Of a DNA stretch of 64,000 nucleotides, positions 35,864 to 45,579 are shown one piece after another. Below the pieces are notes generated by a model. The model was given only the letters and a program-made list of their open reading frames with translations, had not been told where the DNA came from and did no database searches. The translations under genes and the position numbers were made by a program. The stretch's first letter is position 1, and each line of letters begins with the position of its first letter. The DNA is from Sporosarcina ureae. GTDB lineage: Bacteria > Bacillota > Bacilli > Bacillales_A > Planococcaceae. The stretch is from NCBI RefSeq assembly GCF_029267015.1, contig NZ_JARIEA010000060.1, forward strand, positions 1 through 64,000, written 5' to 3'.

Positions 35864-36655
35864 TCACTTACAAAACATCGAAACACTACCCAATCCATCA
35901 AATTGTGCAACGATAGAATCACCTGACACAAACGCAATAGCCTCCGACATAGCACCACTCAGTACGATATCACCTTTTTTCAAACCTTTTCCACGCTTGC
36001 TTAACTCTTTCACTGACCATGCAATAGCCTCAGCAGGATGTCCTAATACGGCAGCACTTGAACCTGTTTGTTCAACTTTACCGTTTTTGGTCATCACCAT
36101 TCCGATGCTGTCCAATTGTATTGATTCAGGAGATAGCCATTTACTGCCTACTACAAATTTAACGGAAGAACAATTGTCCGCTATTACATCTACTAATGTA
36201 AATTTGAAGTCTTTGTAGCGACTATCGATGACTTCTAATGCAGGAGCAACATATTTTGTAGCTTTGATTACGTCTTCAGCCGTTATATGCTCCCCTTCTA
36301 AATCTTCTCCAAGTAAGAATGCAATTTCAGGCTCTACTTTTGGATGAATTAAATCCGAGTACTTGACTGGTTCCCACTCTAGACAAAGCATATCTTCATG
36401 TAAATATCCGTAAATGGCTTCATCTACGCCCATCATAAGTTGTTTCGCTTTACTAGTTAATCCCAATTTTACACCGACATGTTTCGTTTCGTTTTCTTTC
36501 AATCGACGCTCTAATAACTTATCCTGTAATTTATATGCCTCTTCAATTGTCAGTTCAGGATATTTATCAGTAACTTTAATAACTTCACGCGCATCACGTT
36601 CAGCAGTATATAAGTACTCAACGATTTCTTGTCCTTGATCTATCGACACTGTCAT
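35864..36655 (-). CDS. 2-oxopent-4-enoate hydratase (2-hydroxypentadienoate hydratase)
   Basis: Encodes 263 residues of the hydratase/decarboxylase branch of the fumarylacetoacetate hydrolase superfamily: VGVKLGLTSKAKQ, the metal-ligand region HPKVEPEIAFLL, and VIDSRYKDFKFTLVDVIADNCSS. It hydrates 2-hydroxypenta-2,4-dienoate to 4-hydroxy-2-oxovalerate. It is a paralogue of the gene at 38615; I assign hydratase here from its position after the aldolase, as in nba/dmp operons, and the two roles could be swapped. The start is 2 bases after the aldolase stop. Confidence 0.82.
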   Translation of the reverse strand: MTVSIDQGQEIVEYLYTAERDAREVIKVTDKYPELTIEEAYKLQDKLLERRLKENETKHVGVKLGLTSKAKQLMMGVDEAIYGYLHEDMLCLEWEPVKYSDLIHPKVEPEIAFLLGEDLEGEHITAEDVIKATKYVAPALEVIDSRYKDFKFTLVDVIADNCSSVKFVVGSKWLSPESIQLDSIGMVMTKNGKVEQTGSSAAVLGHPAEAIAWSVKELSKRGKGLKKGDIVLSGAMSEAIAFVSGDSIVAQFDGLGSVSMFCK

Positions 36656-36657
36656 TT

Positions 36658-37677
36658 TTATGCCCTCACTTTCGACTTCTTAGCTAAATCAGCAGCTACA
36701 TCCAAAATCATATCTTCCTGTCCGCCTATTACTTTTAACTTACCTAGTTCCATTAAAATATCGCGCGGATCTAAACCAAATCTAGCAGCAGCTCTTTCAG
36801 AATGAAGTAGGAAGCTTGAGTACACACCCGCGTAACCTAATACGAGACTGCCTTTTTTTATCTCTTGTGTATCCGGAATTAAAGGACCAACGATATCCTC
36901 AGCTAAATCCATCATTTTATAAAGATCAATTCCTACATCTACTCCCATACGATCTAATACAGCAAGCAGTACCTCTGTTTGCGTATTACCCGCTCCCGCT
37001 CCTAAACAACGAACCGCTCCATCAATTCGAGTAGCCCCTTCTTCAATTGCAGCAAGTGTATTTGCTACAGCTAAAGACAAGTTATTATGTGCATGGAATC
37101 CTACTTCAATGTCTAATGAATTGCGTAATGCTTTAATTCGCTCACTAACTTGATGCGGAAGTAATGCTCCCGCAGAATCCGTTACATAAACTGCTTCTGC
37201 TCCATAGCTTTCCATAAGCTTCGCTTGTTCAACTAATTTATCAACAGGAACCGAATGCGCCATCATTAAAAATCCTAAGGCTTCCATTTCGAGTTCACGC
37301 GCTTGACTGATATGCTGTGCAGAAACATCTGCCTCAGTAGAATGTGTCGCTACACGAACAAGCTTTGCTCCTAATTGATGTGCTTGTTTAAGTTCGTTCA
37401 TAGTACCAATTCCGGGAATCAATAAGACAGCTACTTTTGAGTCTGTACATTCGTCAACTGCTGCCTCAATCAACTCCATTTCATTGACCAATGATCTACC
37501 ATATTGAAGAGTAGAACCACCTAAGCCATCGCCATGACTTACTTCTATATAGTGCATACCTGCATCGTTTAATGCACGTGTAACATTTCGTACTTGATCT
37601 ACCGTGAATTGATGTCCTACTGTATGACTTCCGTCTCGTAAACTTACTTCTGTAATTTTAATTGGCTTCTTCGTCAT
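36658..37677 (-). CDS. dmpG: 4-hydroxy-2-oxovalerate aldolase
   Basis: Encodes 339 residues. The DRE-TIM barrel carries TEVSLRDGSHTVGHQF with the catalytic Arg, metal Asp and His, and the metal pair GFHAHNNLSLAVAN; the C-terminal channeling domain ends YSSFLLHSERAAARFGLDPRDIL. It splits 4-hydroxy-2-oxovalerate into pyruvate and acetaldehyde and normally forms a complex with the acetaldehyde dehydrogenase encoded just upstream. GGAAGGAG lies 7 to 8 nt before the ATG at 37677. Confidence 0.94.
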   Translation of the reverse strand: MTKKPIKITEVSLRDGSHTVGHQFTVDQVRNVTRALNDAGMHYIEVSHGDGLGGSTLQYGRSLVNEMELIEAAVDECTDSKVAVLLIPGIGTMNELKQAHQLGAKLVRVATHSTEADVSAQHISQARELEMEALGFLMMAHSVPVDKLVEQAKLMESYGAEAVYVTDSAGALLPHQVSERIKALRNSLDIEVGFHAHNNLSLAVANTLAAIEEGATRIDGAVRCLGAGAGNTQTEVLLAVLDRMGVDVGIDLYKMMDLAEDIVGPLIPDTQEIKKGSLVLGYAGVYSSFLLHSERAAARFGLDPRDILMELGKLKVIGGQEDMILDVAADLAKKSKVRA

Positions 37678-37699
37678 ATAAGTTACTCCTTCCCATTTT

Positions 37700-38584
37700 T
37701 CAAATGAGAGATTTCTTCTCCAACATATTACGTGCAAAATCTTCAGCAACCCTCGTTGCAGCTGCGGTCATAATATCTAAATTACCAGCATAAGCAGGGA
37801 AGTAATCTCCAGCTCCTTCTACTTCTACAAATACCGTAACAACATTACCTTCGAATAGTGGCGGTTGTTTTAAACGATAACCTGGCACATACTCCTTCAC
37901 CTTTTCTACCATATCGCTAATAGACTTTGTTATCGCTTCTTCATTCATATTTCTCACTTCACAATAAATGGTGTCGCGCATTAAGATTGGAGGATCAGCG
38001 GGATTCAAGATAATCAGAGCTTTTCCTGTATCTGCACCACCCACGTCTTCTATACCTTTACGGGTAGTGAGTGTGAACTCATCAATATTTGCTCGTGTTC
38101 CAGGACCAGCACTTAAACTGGAAATTGTAGCTACAATTTCGCCATATGTAACGTCAGCCACTTTATTGATAGCATTCACAATTGGAATAGTCGCCTGTCC
38201 ACCACATGTAATCATGTTGACATTATCAAGATCTTTAGAGTCTGCGTTAGAGTTTACTGCTGGTGAAAAGAATGGCCCTATTGCTGCAGGTGTTAAATCT
38301 ATTGCTAGTTTTCCTAAGCTTTTGAGTACTTCTGCATGGTGAATATGCGCTTTTGCCGAAGTGGCATCGAATACAATATCCGCCAGTTCAGGATGATCTA
38401 TAATAGCTTGAATTCCAGTAGAGAAAGCTTGATAGCCTCTTTCTTTCGCTCGCTTTAGCCCATCAGATTCAGGTTCTATCCCAATGACAGCTGTTAACTC
38501 TATAACATCACTACGTTCAAGTTTATACATTAAATCTGTTCCGATATTTCCAGAACCGATGATGGCCGCTTTTATTTTCTCCAT
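37700..38584 (-). CDS. dmpF: Acetaldehyde dehydrogenase (acetylating)
   Basis: Encodes 294 residues. The NAD-binding motif is [17 protein letters not shown] and the catalytic Cys lies in [14 protein letters not shown]. It oxidises acetaldehyde to acetyl-CoA, receiving it through the tunnel of the aldolase partner. AAGGAAGGGAG precedes the ATG. With the aldolase it forms the last step of the meta-cleavage pathway. Confidence 0.94.
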   Translation of the reverse strand: MEKIKAAIIGSGNIGTDLMYKLERSDVIELTAVIGIEPESDGLKRAKERGYQAFSTGIQAIIDHPELADIVFDATSAKAHIHHAEVLKSLGKLAIDLTPAAIGPFFSPAVNSNADSKDLDNVNMITCGGQATIPIVNAINKVADVTYGEIVATISSLSAGPGTRANIDEFTLTTRKGIEDVGGADTGKALIILNPADPPILMRDTIYCEVRNMNEEAITKSISDMVEKVKEYVPGYRLKQPPLFEGNVVTVFVEVEGAGDYFPAYAGNLDIMTAAATRVAEDFARNMLEKKSLI

Positions 38585-38614
38585 TTTTTTGCTCCCTTCC
38601 TTACAATCCGATCA

Positions 38615-39394
38615 TTATTCAAAGTGCACTATAACAGATCCAATCGGGCCGAAGTCCGCCTCAATTGTATCCCCCGCTTCAACAACAACCGCTCCAGATA
38701 AAGCCCCAGGTAAAATCAATTCGTCTTTCTTCAATGTAATACCAAATGCATGCAACTTATTTGCAAGCCAAGCAACAGCGTGTGCTGGATGTCCAAGTGC
38801 TGCAGCTCCTGCACCTGTTGCAATTAATTCTTCATTTTTGTAGAGGCTCATACAATTAGTACGTAAATCTAACGTTTCCAATGTAGTTTGCTTTTCGCCA
38901 ATTACAACTTTAGCACTCGAACCATTATCCGCGACTGTATCGATTAGTTTAATTTTCCAATCTGACACACGGCTATCGATAACTTCAATGGTAGGCACAA
39001 CATACTTTGTTGCCATCATCACATCTAAATACGTTACATTCGGTCCTACCAAATCTTCGGACAATACAAACCCGATTTCAGCCTCCACTTTCGGTGCCAG
39101 CATTGAATTCACTTTAATGGTAGCTTCATTTCCTAATTCCATATCATCATATAAATGTCCATAGTCTGGCTCATCTACATTTAACATTTTCTGCATCGCT
39201 ACACTAGTTAGTCCAACTTTCTTGCCAATGACAGTTCTTCCATCTGCCAATTTACGTTTCACCATTTCTAGCTGAATATTATAAGCATCTTCTACTGTCA
39301 ATGAACTATCTCTATCCGTCAAAGGTGCAATACCTTTGCAAGTTTTCTCAGCTTCCAATAATTCTGATGCATAATTTTCAATTTTAGTAGACAC
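38615..39394 (-). CDS. 4-oxalocrotonate decarboxylase
   Basis: Encodes 259 residues from a GTG with AGGAGG upstream (the frame extends 14 codons further without a ribosome site). Same hydratase/decarboxylase family as the gene at 35864: GKKVGLTSVAMQKMLNVDEPDYG, then APKVEAEIGFVLSEDL and VIDSRVSDWKIKLIDTVADNGSS. It converts 4-oxalocrotonate to 2-hydroxypenta-2,4-dienoate with loss of CO2. The assignment as decarboxylase rests on gene order next to the aminomuconate genes. Confidence 0.82.
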   Translation of the reverse strand: MSTKIENYASELLEAEKTCKGIAPLTDRDSSLTVEDAYNIQLEMVKRKLADGRTVIGKKVGLTSVAMQKMLNVDEPDYGHLYDDMELGNEATIKVNSMLAPKVEAEIGFVLSEDLVGPNVTYLDVMMATKYVVPTIEVIDSRVSDWKIKLIDTVADNGSSAKVVIGEKQTTLETLDLRTNCMSLYKNEELIATGAGAAALGHPAHAVAWLANKLHAFGITLKKDELILPGALSGAVVVEAGDTIEADFGPIGSVIVHFE

Positions 39395-39459
39395 GATATT
39401 CCATCCTCCTGCGTGAAAACAACAAAAGGCGGGCACAATGCCACCTTTCGCTGTCCAGT

Positions 39460-40929
39460 TTATTTTTTAATTGTAATAGTCTTTGCTTCCGTATAGAAAT
39501 CAAAGCTATGACGACCGCCTTCTCTTCCTATTCCGCTAGCTTTCGCTCCACCGAATGGCGTACGCAAATCGCGTACGTACCAGCAGTTCACCCATAGTAA
39601 ACCAGCATGTACTTGAGAAGTAACTCGTTGGCCGCGTCGTAGATCATTTGTCCAGACAACACCAGCCAATCCATAAATAGAATCATTAGCGATATCAATT
39701 GCTTCTTCTTCAGTCTTAAACGGAATAATGACAGGGACTGGTCCGAATATTTCTTCCTGTGCCACACGCATTTTGTTATTCACATCATATAAGACAGTAG
39801 GTTCATAGAAGTTTCCTTCAGGTAGGCTTTCTACTTTTTTGCCACCATAAGCAAGTTTTGCACCTTCAGCAAGCCCTATCCCAACGTAGTCTGCAACTTC
39901 ATTCAAATGACTCTCTGACACTAATGCACCCATATCTGTGGCTTCTTCTGTGGGATCACCCACTTTAATATTTTTCACTGCAGCTACGAATTTCTCAAGG
40001 AATTCTTCATAAATGCCTTCCTGAACAAGTATTCTTGAACCCGCAAGACATATTTCCCCTTGATTACGGAAGATGGCTTCGATTGATCCTTCTACCGCTT
40101 CATCCAAATCTGCATCTTCAAATACAATATTTGCTGACTTTCCACCTAATTCAAGCGATACAGGCGTTAAGTTTTCCGCTGCATTACGCATGACTGTTTT
40201 TCCAGTTTCAGATTCCCCTACAAATGAAATACGCTGAACAAATGGATGCTTTGCCATTACAGTTCCTACTGTACTTCCGGGACCTGTTATAATATTTAAA
40301 ACACCTGGCGGTAGACCCGCTTCATTTGCAATTTCCCCCAGCAATACTGCACTTAATGGTGTATCTGAAGCAGGTTTAATTACTACGGTATTTCCTGCAG
40401 CCAATGCAGCTGATGCTTTCCATGTCATTTGCATGAACGGGAGGTTCCAAGGGATAATCAGACTAGTTACACCGGCTGGCGCATATTGAACATAGGACAT
40501 GTGATTAGCCATATCGTAATGTTCGTGCACCATATACTTTGCCATTTCAGCAAAGAAACGGAAGTTTGATGCAGCGCGAGGAATATCAAATTCACGGCTT
40601 TCACGAATAGGTTTTCCAACGTCCAACGTTTCAACATAAGCAAGTTGGTCCACTTTTTCTAAAATCAAATCAGCCATACGACATAAAATTGCTGAGCGTT
40701 CCTCAACAGGCATTTTACTCCAGACTCCGCTGGTAAATGCTTTGTGTGCGGCTTCAATTGCACGGTTTGCGTCTTCTTCTCCACCTTTAGCCACTGTAGC
40801 AAGTTTTTGGTTAGTCGCAGGATTTATCGTATCAAATGTTTCCCCTGAAATCGCATCTACATATTTCCCATCAATAAATAGTTTTGCGTCTTGAACAGTT
40901 GTATTGTCCGCTACTAATTCTTTAGCCAC
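39460..40929 (-). CDS. 2-aminomuconate 6-semialdehyde dehydrogenase
   Basis: Encodes 489 residues of the aldehyde dehydrogenase superfamily, GTG start with AGGAGG 6 nt away. The catalytic Glu lies in LELGGKSANIVFEDAD and the catalytic Cys in FRNQGEICLAGSRI; the WVNCWYVRDLRTPFGG segment is typical of the hydroxymuconic/aminomuconic semialdehyde group (AmnC/NbaE, also DmpC). It oxidises the unstable 2-aminomuconate semialdehyde to 2-aminomuconate before it can cyclise to picolinate. Confidence 0.9.
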   Translation of the reverse strand: MAKELVADNTTVQDAKLFIDGKYVDAISGETFDTINPATNQKLATVAKGGEEDANRAIEAAHKAFTSGVWSKMPVEERSAILCRMADLILEKVDQLAYVETLDVGKPIRESREFDIPRAASNFRFFAEMAKYMVHEHYDMANHMSYVQYAPAGVTSLIIPWNLPFMQMTWKASAALAAGNTVVIKPASDTPLSAVLLGEIANEAGLPPGVLNIITGPGSTVGTVMAKHPFVQRISFVGESETGKTVMRNAAENLTPVSLELGGKSANIVFEDADLDEAVEGSIEAIFRNQGEICLAGSRILVQEGIYEEFLEKFVAAVKNIKVGDPTEEATDMGALVSESHLNEVADYVGIGLAEGAKLAYGGKKVESLPEGNFYEPTVLYDVNNKMRVAQEEIFGPVPVIIPFKTEEEAIDIANDSIYGLAGVVWTNDLRRGQRVTSQVHAGLLWVNCWYVRDLRTPFGGAKASGIGREGGRHSFDFYTEAKTITIKK

Positions 40930-40939
40930 GATATTCCTC

Positions 40940-41386
40940 CTAGTCTTCGATCTCGATGATCATCTCAATTTCAATTGCTGTATTGTTAGGGAGTTGCGAC
41001 ATTCCAACTGCCGATCTTCCATGTTTTCCTTTTTCTCCAAATACCTTGCCGATTAAATCAGATGCACCATTCATAACTTTAGGCTGATCCGTGAAATCTT
41101 CTGTACTATTTACCATACCAAGTACTTTTACGAATTGCTTCACCTTGCTGAGCTCACCTATTTCTTCTTTCACTACACTCAATAAGTTCAGCATAGATTG
41201 CTGTGCTGCCAAATAGCCTTGTTCCACAGTCAAATCTCTTCCAAGTTTGCCATGGTACTCATCAACGCCTTGGCCCGCAGTGAACAATAAATTTCCTGTC
41301 CGAACACATCGAACATAATCTCCAAGTGATGGACGTAAAGCAGGCAATTCCAACCCTAATTCTTTCAGCTTTTCTTCAGGAGTCAT
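40940..41386 (-). CDS. 2-aminomuconate deaminase (RidA-like)
   Basis: Encodes 148 residues of the YjgF/RidA/UK114 fold: LLFTAGQGVD, VKQFVKVLGMVNSTEDF and RSAVGMSQLPNNTAIEIEM with the conserved Arg and Glu. Within a 3-hydroxyanthranilate operon between the decarboxylase and dehydrogenase genes, it corresponds to the RidA-type 2-aminomuconate deaminase (NbaF), which releases ammonia to give 4-oxalocrotonate or its enol. It overlaps the preceding gene by 4 bases (ATGA). Confidence 0.88.
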   Translation of the reverse strand: MTPEEKLKELGLELPALRPSLGDYVRCVRTGNLLFTAGQGVDEYHGKLGRDLTVEQGYLAAQQSMLNLLSVVKEEIGELSKVKQFVKVLGMVNSTEDFTDQPKVMNGASDLIGKVFGEKGKHGRSAVGMSQLPNNTAIEIEMIIEIED

Positions 41387-42393
41387 TTTTTCATCTCTTC
41401 CTTTACTGATATGTTTAAGAATTCCAGCGCATTTCCTCCCAGGATAGCCTGTCTTTGTTCATCAGTTAAGTTCACCGTGTCATCGATTACTTTCCCCGGT
41501 GGAATTTCACGTAATAAGAATGGATAGTCAGAACCCATTACGATCTTCTCATGACCAAAACGATCAATCATAAAGTTGAGATTTAAGGGATCGTAATTTA
41601 ATGAATCGAAATAAAAGTTTTTTGCATAATAGCTTGGCATTTCTTTTGTCTGTCTCAAATGGGGCCAAACTTTCCAACCTTGATCTAAACGTGGCAAGAT
41701 GTATGGGAATGAGCCCCCACCGTGCGCAAAGCATACTTTTAGTTTCGGGAACTTTTCTATTACACCACCGTTTATAAGACTTGCCGCAGCTAAAGCTGTC
41801 TCGCTTGGCATACCTACTGTGTACATGAAGTTGTGACGAGGCATTCTGTCTTTACCAAGTGTTTCCCAAGGATGCACGAATAGGGGTACTTCCCACTTCT
41901 CAGCCATTTCAAAGAACTTAGTGAAATCAGGATCATCCAGATTCTTGCCATTAATATTCGTTCCAATTTCAATTCCTTTAAGCCCAAGTTCCTTGACGCA
42001 TCGCTCCATTTCACGGATTGATACTTCAACGTCTTGTAAAGGAACAGTTCCTAGACCAATAAATCGCGTTGGGTATTGCTTTACAGTATCTGCAATAAAA
42101 TCATTTTGGATTTTGGACATTTCTTCTGCTTGTTTACCGTCTGCCCAATATGAAAACGTCACAGGAATTGGTGAGAGTACCTGAATGTCCACACCTTCCG
42201 CATCCATATCTTTAATTCGCTTTTCAGGGCTCCAAACTTGGTCTGTCACTTCGCGAAAAACATTTCCTTCAACCATAATATTTGCACCGCATGAACACGT
42301 TTTTTCTAAAGTCGGCCAGCGTCCGCCACCGAACTTTTCCACAAAGTCAGGGATGTTTTCAGGAATAATATGTGTATGGAAGTCTATTCTCAT
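41383..42393 (-). CDS. 2-amino-3-carboxymuconate-6-semialdehyde decarboxylase (ACMSD)
   Basis: Encodes 336 residues of the amidohydrolase_2 superfamily. Zinc ligands are visible as DFHTHI (HxH), FVHPWETLG (His) and MGSDYPF (Asp), and FAHGGGSFP carries the catalytic His. It decarboxylates ACMS to 2-aminomuconate semialdehyde. The ATG at 42393 overlaps the dioxygenase stop (ATGA); an ATG two codons earlier is equally usable. Confidence 0.92.
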   Translation of the reverse strand: MRIDFHTHIIPENIPDFVEKFGGGRWPTLEKTCSCGANIMVEGNVFREVTDQVWSPEKRIKDMDAEGVDIQVLSPIPVTFSYWADGKQAEEMSKIQNDFIADTVKQYPTRFIGLGTVPLQDVEVSIREMERCVKELGLKGIEIGTNINGKNLDDPDFTKFFEMAEKWEVPLFVHPWETLGKDRMPRHNFMYTVGMPSETALAAASLINGGVIEKFPKLKVCFAHGGGSFPYILPRLDQGWKVWPHLRQTKEMPSYYAKNFYFDSLNYDPLNLNFMIDRFGHEKIVMGSDYPFLLREIPPGKVIDDTVNLTDEQRQAILGGNALEFLNISVKEEMKK

Positions 42394-42935
42394 TTCCATA
42401 ACCCTACTTCTTCCGACATCACGTGACCGCAGTTATCACATGTGCGCAATTCCTCACTGCTATTAAACTCTTCAATTGCACCTTTGACTTGTGTTTCGAT
42501 ATTTGTTAATTGCACAGTCTTTTTATGCATTTGCTGATCGCAATTTTCACAGAACCAAACGAAGTCTTCTAGTTCACCTTGATCGCGCTTACGCTCAATT
42601 ACAAGTCCATACGTATCAGCAATACGATGTGGAGAGTGTGGCATCATAGCTGGAAGCATAAACACTTCTCCTTCTTTCACTTCCACGACTTCACGCTTTC
42701 CTTCAAAATTGATCACTTCAACAAAGCAACTACCTTTGATTTGGTAGAAAAATTCTTCAGAAGGATCCACGTGAAAATCACGTCTTCTATTAGGTCCACC
42801 TAAAATCATACAAATAAATTCTGAGTCTTCCCATAAAACCTTGTTGTTGACAGGTGGCTTTAACTCACTTTTATTTTCCTCGATCCACTGTAGCAGGTTG
42901 AACGCCTTTAAAGTTTTAATTGTTGAAGTTGTCAT
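42390..42935 (-). CDS. nbaC: 3-hydroxyanthranilate 3,4-dioxygenase
   Basis: Encodes 181 residues, the size of the bacterial enzyme. The cupin iron ligands are His55, Glu61 (FHVDPSEEFFYQI) and His100 (MMPHSPH). The C-terminus has two CxxC pairs, Cys129/132 and Cys166/169, the rubredoxin-like second iron site seen in bacterial homodimeric forms. It opens the ring of 3-hydroxyanthranilate to ACMS. GGAGGG lies 6 nt before the ATG. First gene of an eight-gene operon running to 35864. Confidence 0.94.
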   Translation of the reverse strand: MTTSTIKTLKAFNLLQWIEENKSELKPPVNNKVLWEDSEFICMILGGPNRRRDFHVDPSEEFFYQIKGSCFVEVINFEGKREVVEVKEGEVFMLPAMMPHSPHRIADTYGLVIERKRDQGELEDFVWFCENCDQQMHKKTVQLTNIETQVKGAIEEFNSSEELRTCDNCGHVMSEEVGLWK

Positions 42936-43042
42936 TTGAAACCCTCCATTATGTTTTTATTTATTAATAGATACTTTACAGAACTGAGTAGTATTGCATA
43001 CCAGAATCATACTGGCTCTCATACCAACTTTTCTCTACTATC

Positions 43043-43048
43043 AGTATA
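43043..43048 (-). promoter_or_regulatory. -10 box of the 3-hydroxyanthranilate operon
   Basis: TATACT on the minus strand, about 110 bases before the dioxygenase start. The position 17 bases upstream (GGAGAA) has no resemblance to a -35, as expected for an activator-dependent promoter. Confidence 0.55.
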
Positions 43049-43049
43049 A

Positions 43050-43065
43050 ATGAAAACGCATACAT
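43050..43065 (+). promoter_or_regulatory. cre site (CcpA) in the promoter of the 3-hydroxyanthranilate operon
   Basis: ATGAAAACGCATACAT matches WTGNNARCGNWWWCAW at all positions and fills the space between the -10 box and the upstream palindrome, so CcpA binding there should block transcription. Confidence 0.75.
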
Positions 43066-43073
43066 TTCTCCAT

Positions 43074-43102
43074 CTCACTATTTCATCATGTGAAATAGTG
43101 AG
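43074..43102. promoter_or_regulatory. Operator A: TTTCA-N5-TGAAA palindrome
   Basis: TTTCATCATGTGAAA (43081-43095) lies inside a longer 12-bp inverted repeat (43074-43085 with 43091-43102). Its centre is 40 bases upstream of the -10 box at 43048. Related sites are at 45485 and 49570. Confidence 0.7.
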
Positions 43103-43172
43103 AATATTTTATCAGATATAACTAGATTAGAAATTTATCGTATTTATCAAGAAAATATACTTAGTTTTACAT

Positions 43173-43676
43173 TCATGTCACTGCATAAAACTCTGCCGGA
43201 ATAGATCCAAACACCCTGCGATGGTAAAGCATAGGATCCTTCGAGCTGTCGACCTTCAAGTCCACTACTTCGCCAATCAGAATCGTATGATCTCCTGCTT
43301 CAATTGCTTTGAAAGTTTTACATTCAAATACACCGAATGCACCTTCAATAATAGGCAAGTTGTTTTCCGACTGATGCCAATTACATGTACCAAAACGATC
43401 TTCATGTTTGCTAGCAAATGTTTTGCAAAGTTCGGATTGTTCACCTGCTAACACATGGACAGCAAATTTTCCTCCCTCAGTAAATTCCTTTAGGGATGAT
43501 ACTCTATGATCAATAGACCATAGTAACATCAGTGGATCTAACGAAACAGAAGCGAAGGAATTCACTGTCAAGCCTACTGGTATTCCTTCACCTGTAGTTG
43601 TTGTAATGATTGTTACACCTGTTGGATAATTACCCATAATATCTTTGAATACTTGTTGTTTTTCTTCTTTATTCAT
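43173..43676 (-). CDS. Flavin reductase, component of the anthranilate-type monooxygenase (copy 2)
   Basis: Encodes 167 residues; the ATG at 43676 has AAGGAGAG 6 nt upstream. Same flavin reductase split barrel as copy 1 at 29366 (MGNYPTGVTIITT, LTVNSFASVSLDP, GDHTILIGEV). It should deliver FADH2 to the oxygenase encoded directly upstream. A terminator and an own promoter separate the two genes, so expression levels can differ. Confidence 0.9.
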   Translation of the reverse strand: MNKEEKQQVFKDIMGNYPTGVTIITTTTGEGIPVGLTVNSFASVSLDPLMLLWSIDHRVSSLKEFTEGGKFAVHVLAGEQSELCKTFASKHEDRFGTCNWHQSENNLPIIEGAFGVFECKTFKAIEAGDHTILIGEVVDLKVDSSKDPMLYHRRVFGSIPAEFYAVT

Positions 43677-43692
43677 CGCCATCTCTCCTTAA

Positions 43693-43721
43693 AAGATATT
43701 TTCTGTATTAGAACTAGTCAA
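43693..43721 (-). promoter_or_regulatory. Probable promoter of flavin reductase copy 2
   Basis: Minus strand: TTGACT (43721-43716), 17 nt, TATCTT (43698-43693), directly before the ribosome binding site. Confidence 0.5.
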
Positions 43722-43728
43722 TTTAGAT

Positions 43729-43776
43729 AAAAAAGCATTATCGAAGTAAAATCCACTTACCTGACAATGCTTTTTT
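43729..43776 (-). terminator. Terminator after the HpaB-like oxygenase
   Basis: An 11-bp stem (43729-43739 with 43766-43776) with A6/T6 arms, 13 bases after the oxygenase stop. Confidence 0.8.
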
Positions 43777-43789
43777 ACTTATTTCATGA

Positions 43790-45274
43790 TTAGTGTGCTA
43801 CAGTGTCTTTCGCCATTTCCAACGAATCTTTTAATGCTTTGTCTACCATTTCATAGGATGGATTATTACGCTTATGTGTGTTGTAGAACATACCCAACTT
43901 ACGAACTGGGTCGCCAGAATAGTATCGCTCATATTGTACGAGGCGCTGACCGAATGCTTCTCCGCATAAATCCCATGCCAGCTTGAACAAGCGTACGCGT
44001 TGTTCTGCTGTAACACCTGAACGTCCACCATAGTGTTTTTCCATGTCTTCTGCAGTTTCAGGATTTGAGAAGTCTGCCCCTGTCGGAGACATCAACAATC
44101 CACCTGCTCCAATTGTTTGTAAAATTTCCATTGCCCGAGGATATAGTGTTGGTAAGATTCCACGAATAGTCTCTAAAGGAACAATAGCCGGAAGTGCTTC
44201 TCCGTGAGGCGTTACAATAAACTCTTGCTCAGCCACACGTACTAGTGCACGTATTGTTTCAACTCCTTGAATCAACTCAGATAATTGATTTTGCACATTG
44301 AGGAATCCATCGACCCCTATTGCATCTGCAACTGCACAAGTGACTTCTGTAGCAAATGAAATCTTCGTCAGTCCACGAACTGCTGACTGATGTGAAGGCT
44401 GTAAGTTGATACCTGTTTTAGGATACAATAAGTTTCCAGCTTCCACGTTTTGATTGATGAACACGCGATCCCAAGGCACAAGCACATCATGGAACACAAG
44501 CACTGCATCCATTTCTTCAAACCGGCTTGCAAGTGGATGATCCCAAGTAGAACGTTCACCATTTTGTGTTTCTTCACGGCAATACATGCGGAGTCCTGGA
44601 GTGTCGATTGGAACAGCAAATGAAATTGCATACTTTTCATCACCTGGTTTGAAACTAGGGTACGAATAGATAATGACTTCATCTGTTACAGGTGCAAGGG
44701 TAGCCAACATTTTAGATCCACGAACAATCAAACCTTCATCCGTTTCACGCACAACTCCTAGATGTGTAAATTCATCTTCCTGCTCGTTCGATGCTTTACT
44801 GCGATCATTCTGTGGATTGATAATTGCATGTGTAAGGAACAAATCATTGTCGCGAATATAATTATAGTAATTTATAATATTATCGCCCCAACGCTCTCCG
44901 TATTGTCTAAAGAACCAATCATTGGACGCCATCGCGGTAACTACTGTTGCTAGGAAATCTGGTGTACGTCCCATTAAACCGAAAGTTGCCTCTGCCCAGA
45001 CTTCGAACACGCGTCTACGAGCTTGTAAATCTTCGCCGTTTCGCGGAATTAGAAATGCGTTATTCACTCTCTCGCCAGTTTCCTCACACACATGTGTAAT
45101 ATCTTCTTGATACTTTGGATCATGTTGCATATCATATAGTCTTGCCATTTCTTTAATAGGTTGTTTGAATACGGGCTCATCCGCCAGATTGGTAATACGG
45201 CGACCCCCTAAATATACTTCTGGTTGACGTGATCTAACTGCTTCGATGTAATCTGCACCTGTTCTAATTCCCAT
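43790..45274 (-). CDS. HpaB-family flavin monooxygenase, probably anthranilate 3-monooxygenase
   Basis: Encodes 494 residues. The chain matches the 4-hydroxyphenylacetate 3-hydroxylase family: [46 protein letters not shown]-like [17 protein letters not shown] and the C-terminal [16 protein letters not shown] related enzyme of Geobacillus, with a flavin reductase, hydroxylates anthranilate at C3. The position next to a flavin reductase and ahead of the 3-hydroxyanthranilate dioxygenase operon, with kynureninase in the same locus, makes anthranilate the likeliest substrate. AGGAGG precedes the ATG. Confidence 0.85.
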   Translation of the reverse strand: MGIRTGADYIEAVRSRQPEVYLGGRRITNLADEPVFKQPIKEMARLYDMQHDPKYQEDITHVCEETGERVNNAFLIPRNGEDLQARRRVFEVWAEATFGLMGRTPDFLATVVTAMASNDWFFRQYGERWGDNIINYYNYIRDNDLFLTHAIINPQNDRSKASNEQEDEFTHLGVVRETDEGLIVRGSKMLATLAPVTDEVIIYSYPSFKPGDEKYAISFAVPIDTPGLRMYCREETQNGERSTWDHPLASRFEEMDAVLVFHDVLVPWDRVFINQNVEAGNLLYPKTGINLQPSHQSAVRGLTKISFATEVTCAVADAIGVDGFLNVQNQLSELIQGVETIRALVRVAEQEFIVTPHGEALPAIVPLETIRGILPTLYPRAMEILQTIGAGGLLMSPTGADFSNPETAEDMEKHYGGRSGVTAEQRVRLFKLAWDLCGEAFGQRLVQYERYYSGDPVRKLGMFYNTHKRNNPSYEMVDKALKDSLEMAKDTVAH

Positions 45275-45447
45275 TGTGTATTCCTCCTATATATTGATAG
45301 TATGCTGATAGTCTTTTGCATTTATAAGTGAAAGCTGCAAGAGTATGATTTGTAAGCCCTTTCATTTGAACTTTTAAAAAAAGTCTTTCTACTACTGAAA
45401 GACAACTTCTCTTCTCTAAATGCTTTCACCACAATTAACTTACTTGT

Positions 45448-45476
45448 AATATACCTAATCTGAAAAGTTGTCACAA
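45448..45476 (-). promoter_or_regulatory. Promoter of the HpaB-like oxygenase gene
   Basis: Minus strand: TTGTGA (45476-45471), 17 nt, TATATT (45453-45448). About 174 bases of leader precede the start at 45274. Confidence 0.6.
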
Positions 45477-45484
45477 TGTTCATA

Positions 45485-45499
45485 TTTCACAGTGTGAAA
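45485..45499. promoter_or_regulatory. Operator B: TTTCA-N5-TGAAA palindrome
   Basis: TTTCACAGTGTGAAA, centre 39 bases upstream of the -10 box. The following TAGTAAGAATATTTCA is nearly the same as the sequence beside operator A (TAGTGAGAATATTTTA), so about 28 bases are conserved. Confidence 0.75.
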
Positions 45500-45579
45500 T
45501 AGTAAGAATATTTCACAAAAAAATTTAATTGAATAATATATAGCATTTCACGTTTCACTCCACCAATTTTTAACAAAAC

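Noticed and set aside
45421-45436. Possible cre near the HpaB-like promoter (TGCTTTCACC region)
   Set aside because: The central CG of the consensus is missing.
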